Of a stretch of DNA of 8,442 nucleotides, positions 7,529 through 8,442 are shown one piece after another. The stretch's first letter is position 1, and each line of letters starts with the position of its first letter. The stretch is from the NCBI GenBank assembly GCA_903889845.1, contig CAISZB010000181.1, positions 1-8,442 of the forward strand, written 5' to 3'. Below the pieces are notes generated by a model that was given only the letters and a program-made list of their open reading frames with translations, did no database searches and was not told the origin of the DNA. Source of the DNA: an uncultured Verrucomicrobium sp. (lineage in GTDB: Bacteria; Verrucomicrobiota; Verrucomicrobiia; Methylacidiphilales; GAS474). Both the position numbers and the translations under genes were made by a program.

Positions 7529-7963
7529 TCAGATGCCCAGGGCGTCCGCAACATCCTCCAGCGTCGTCGCCTGCGGCGTGATCGCGCGCAGAGCGGCAGG
7601 GTTGTAGATGGCAAAATGATCGAGGCGCCCGACGAGCACCGCCTCCTTCTCGATCCCGGCGGGCTTGCGAAACTTCTCCTTCACCAGGATACGGCCCTGC
7701 GCGTCAATCAGCGCGGCCTGGACCGATCCGACGAGATTGCGGACCGCCTCCTTCTCCTGCTTCGCCATCGTCCCGACCTTCGTCTGCAGCCGGCCCAGCC
7801 ACGATTCCGGATAGACCTTGATGCACCCTTCCTTCGAGGGAAGGACAAAGAGCCGAGCCTCATACGCGCCGCCCCGCCATTCCGACGGGATCGTGATCCG
7901 ACCCTTCTCGTCGAAAGCGTGCTCGAACGTATCAGTGTAGCTGGCGCGCAGTAGAGATTCCAT
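7529..7963 (-). CDS. mraZ: MraZ, transcriptional regulator of the dcw cluster
   Basis: MraZ is an AbrB-like DNA-binding protein that in E. coli represses its own cluster. From the ATG at 7961-7963 it has 144 residues, the usual length. It contains two SpoVT-AbrB-type halves, each with the family's DxxxR signature: DEKGRITIPSEWR near the start and DAQGRILVKEKFRKP in the second half. The N-terminal YTDTFEHAFDEKGR is typical. A GTG four codons upstream (7973-7975) is an alternative start and has AGGGA about 8 bases before it, while the ATG has no clear Shine-Dalgarno sequence. The family's sequence begins close to either, so the choice is open. Its upstream region carries an array of 10-bp-spaced boxes (7981-8026) that suits autoregulation. 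Confidence 0.95.
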   Translation of the reverse strand: MESLLRASYTDTFEHAFDEKGRITIPSEWRGGAYEARLFVLPSKEGCIKVYPESWLGRLQTKVGTMAKQEKEAVRNLVGSVQAALIDAQGRILVKEKFRKPAGIEKEAVLVGRLDHFAIYNPAALRAITPQATTLEDVADALGI

Positions 7964-7980
7964 AGCAGGTAACACAGCGG

Positions 7981-8026
7981 GTCCCTATCGACCCACTTTG
8001 CCCCACTATCCTCCACGATCCTCCCC
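7981..8026 (-). promoter_or_regulatory. MraZ-box operator array, five boxes at 10-bp period
   Basis: On the minus strand, TGGAG (8015-8011), TGGGG (8005-8001) and TGGGT (7995-7991) repeat at exactly 10 bp, each preceded by G. Two weaker boxes, GGGAG (8025-8021) and GGGAC (7985-7981), continue the same period on each side. E. coli MraZ is known to bind TGGGN direct repeats separated by 5 bases, which is the same motif and spacing. The array lies immediately before mraZ, covering the likely -10 region and the transcription start. Binding by this MraZ is inference, but motif, period and position all agree. Confidence 0.75.
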
Positions 8027-8035
8027 ATCAGTCAA
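8005..8035 (-). promoter_or_regulatory. Candidate sigma70-type promoter of the dcw operon
   Basis: A TTGACT hexamer (8035-8030, minus strand) matches the -35 consensus at five of six positions. The best -10 candidate is GATAGT (8010-8005), four of six, with a long 19-base spacer. Transcription would start near 7998, leaving a short leader before mraZ. The -10 lies inside the box array, so a bound MraZ would block RNA polymerase. The -35 is convincing, the -10 is weak. Confidence 0.45.
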
Positions 8036-8129
8036 GCGCTTTAGGTATAAATCTCTAAGAACCATCATTTTAAACATTAATACGTAAAAAGTATAGCCCC
8101 AAAAAAAGTAGCTGCTCATTCTATTGTTT

Positions 8130-8184
8130 TCTGGAGAACTGAAATGTCTGGAGAACTGAAAATACTCCCTTACGGGAACTGAAA
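8130..8184 (+). repeat. Three GRGAACTGAAA-type direct repeats
   Basis: TCTGGAGAACTGAAA occurs twice in perfect form (8130-8144 and 8147-8161, 17 bases start to start). A third, partial copy CGGGAACTGAAA lies at 8173-8184, 23 bases further than the second. On the mraZ-sense strand they read TTTCAGTTCTCC. Short direct repeats in an AT-rich intergenic region are typical of protein-binding sites or of IS terminal repeats; nothing here decides between them. They are unlike the repeats of the adjacent IS21-type end. Confidence 0.7.
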
Positions 8185-8198
8185 CTACTTCGTTCCCG
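8173..8198. repeat. Inverted repeat, 7-bp stem and 12-base loop
   Basis: CGGGAAC (8173-8179) and GTTCCCG (8192-8198) are perfectly complementary. The left arm lies in the third GRGAACTGAAA repeat. A weaker, gapped match brings in TGTCTGGAGAAC (8145-8156) against the reverse complement of GTTCCCGGACA (8192-8202), so a 58-base segment starts with TGTC and ends with GACA. No T-run follows on either strand, so it does not look like a terminator. An operator or a mobile-element end is possible. Confidence 0.55.
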
Positions 8199-8226
8199 GA
8201 CAGCAAAAGAGAGGGGATCAAAATTT

Positions 8227-8334
8227 ATGCCCCAAGAATCGGCCGCGGCAACCACCCCCGAAGAGCCTCAAGAGAGGGCTCCCGCGAACTCCCCGAAGCG
8301 TTGTATAAAAGGCGGTCGAAAAATGAGACAGTGA
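8227..8334 (+). pseudogene. 5' fragment of a divergent gene, apparently cut by an IS21-type insertion
   Basis: An ATG at 8227-8229, preceded by GAGAGGGGA at suitable distance, opens a GC-rich frame on the plus strand. The first 25 codons (MPQESAAATTPEEPQERAPA, then NSPKR) have the codon flavour of the operon, unlike the AT-rich DNA before it. The next bases, from 8302, look like the end of an IS21-family element, through which the frame reads ten codons to a TGA at 8332-8334. The simplest reading is a host gene, divergent from mraZ, whose start remains while its body was separated by the insertion. The 25 residues are Ala/Pro/Glu-rich low complexity and show no family. A chance short frame cannot be excluded. 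Confidence 0.4.
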
Positions 8335-8358
8335 GCGGGGCGGTCGAAAAGTGAGACA
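8311..8358 (+). repeat. Pair of 20-bp IS21-type terminal direct repeats
   Basis: The copies at 8311-8330 and 8339-8358 differ only at their thirteenth base and are separated by 8 bases. Read on the opposite strand they begin TGTCTCA and end CGACCGCC. Their location just inside the proposed terminus and just before the transposase start is as expected for IS21-family transposase-binding repeats. Confidence 0.8.
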
Positions 8359-8381
8359 TCCTATAAAAAGAAAGGATGTAC

Positions 8382-8442
8382 ATGGAGATGGACTTGTGGA
8401 CGCGAGTGCGTCGGCGGGTGTTGGTGGAGAGCGAGCCCAAGC
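8382..8442 (+). CDS. istA: IstA-like IS21 transposase, N-terminus only (partial)
   Basis: The frame opens at ATG 8382-8384 and stays open to the right edge, giving MEMDLWTRVRRRVLVESEPK. IstA proteins of one IS21 subgroup start with a similar Trp and Arg-rich helix (W-x-x-x-R-R-x-V-L) that leads into a helix-turn-helix and then the DDE catalytic core; only the first helix is visible. AAAGAAAGG lies directly upstream, and in-frame ATGs at 8376 and 8388 are alternatives. The in-frame TAA at 8364-8366 rules out an earlier start. The paired repeats just upstream support the assignment. With 20 residues, homology is suggestive and not proven. Confidence 0.6.
   Translation, partial: MEMDLWTRVRRRVLVESEPK

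Larger units (their letters stand above)
8036..8226. other. AT-rich non-coding island upstream of mraZ
   Basis: About 190 bases are clearly richer in A and T than the rest of the window, with runs such as AAAAAAAG (8101-8108), and no coding frame with family character. A 71-codon minus-strand frame (8006-8221) has no recognisable motif and overlaps the operator, so I treat it as chance. Positions 8090-8095 hold a TATACT on the minus strand that could be a second -10, without a good -35. The island contains the repeats and hairpin listed separately. It may be the shared promoter region of mraZ and the divergent ORF at 8227, or a remnant of acquired DNA. Confidence 0.5.
8302..8442 (+). mobile_element. 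Left end of an IS21-family insertion sequence (partial)
   Basis: The proposed terminus starts TGTATAAAAGG at 8302. Inside it lie two 20-bp direct repeats, GGCGGTCGAAAAATGAGACA (8311-8330) and the same with one A-to-G change (8339-8358), 28 bases apart. IS21-family ends are known to carry such multiple short repeats, the transposase-binding sites, and to begin with TG. An istA-like start follows within 25 bases. The element leaves the window at the right edge, so istB, the right end and a target duplication cannot be seen. The exact left boundary is inferred. Confidence 0.65.

Noticed and set aside
7243..7614. Minus-strand frame of 123 codons over the mraZ-rsmH junction
   Set aside because: It overlaps both conserved genes in another frame and has no motif.
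8173..8198. Hairpin as an intrinsic terminator
   Set aside because: No T-run follows the stem on either strand.
8006..8221. Minus-strand frame of 71 codons in the AT-rich island
   Set aside because: It has no motif, covers the promoter and operator, and its codon use differs from all neighbours.
8225..8440. Minus-strand frame of 71 codons at the right edge
   Set aside because: It is antisense to the istA-like start and the IS terminal repeats, with no recognisable feature.
1..8442. tRNA, rRNA, CRISPR array or riboswitch
   Set aside because: Nothing on either strand resembled these. The only spaced repeats are the short ones at the right end, without CRISPR-like repeat-spacer regularity.

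Overview
The window is the front part of a division and cell wall (dcw) cluster, read entirely on the minus strand, with a mobile-element end at the right edge. Reading leftward from about position 8035, the order is promoter with a MraZ-type operator, mraZ, rsmH (mraW), ftsL, ftsI (class B PBP), murE, murF, mraY, and then the first 44 codons of another gene cut by the left window edge. The genes are very tightly packed. Three junctions overlap by 4 nt, one overlaps by 1 nt, and one has a 4-nt gap, so this is almost certainly one co-transcribed, translationally coupled operon.

The enzymes form one pathway. MurE adds a diamino acid (meso-diaminopimelate, judging by a DNPRNE motif) to UDP-MurNAc-dipeptide. 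MurF adds D-Ala-D-Ala. MraY transfers the phospho-MurNAc-pentapeptide to the lipid carrier to give lipid I. FtsI cross-links septal peptidoglycan, with FtsL as its divisome partner. RsmH methylates 16S rRNA, and MraZ is the likely autorepressor of the cluster.

The organism is a high-GC, didermic-type bacterium with meso-DAP peptidoglycan. The gene order and the flavour of the proteins would fit the Verrucomicrobiota/PVC group, but that is an impression without database support.

The right 470 bases differ from the rest. Positions 7981-8035 hold five operator-like boxes at an exact 10-bp period next to a -35-like hexamer. Positions 8036-8226 are an AT-rich island with three GRGAACTGAAA-type repeats and a 7-bp hairpin. 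At 8227 a GC-rich ORF begins in the opposite direction; after 25 codons it runs into what looks like the left end of an IS21-family element (two 20-bp direct repeats followed by the start of an istA-like gene).

I see no previously undescribed multi-gene system here. The points most worth following up are the MraZ-box array, the apparent IS21 interruption of a divergent gene, and the unexplained repeats between them.
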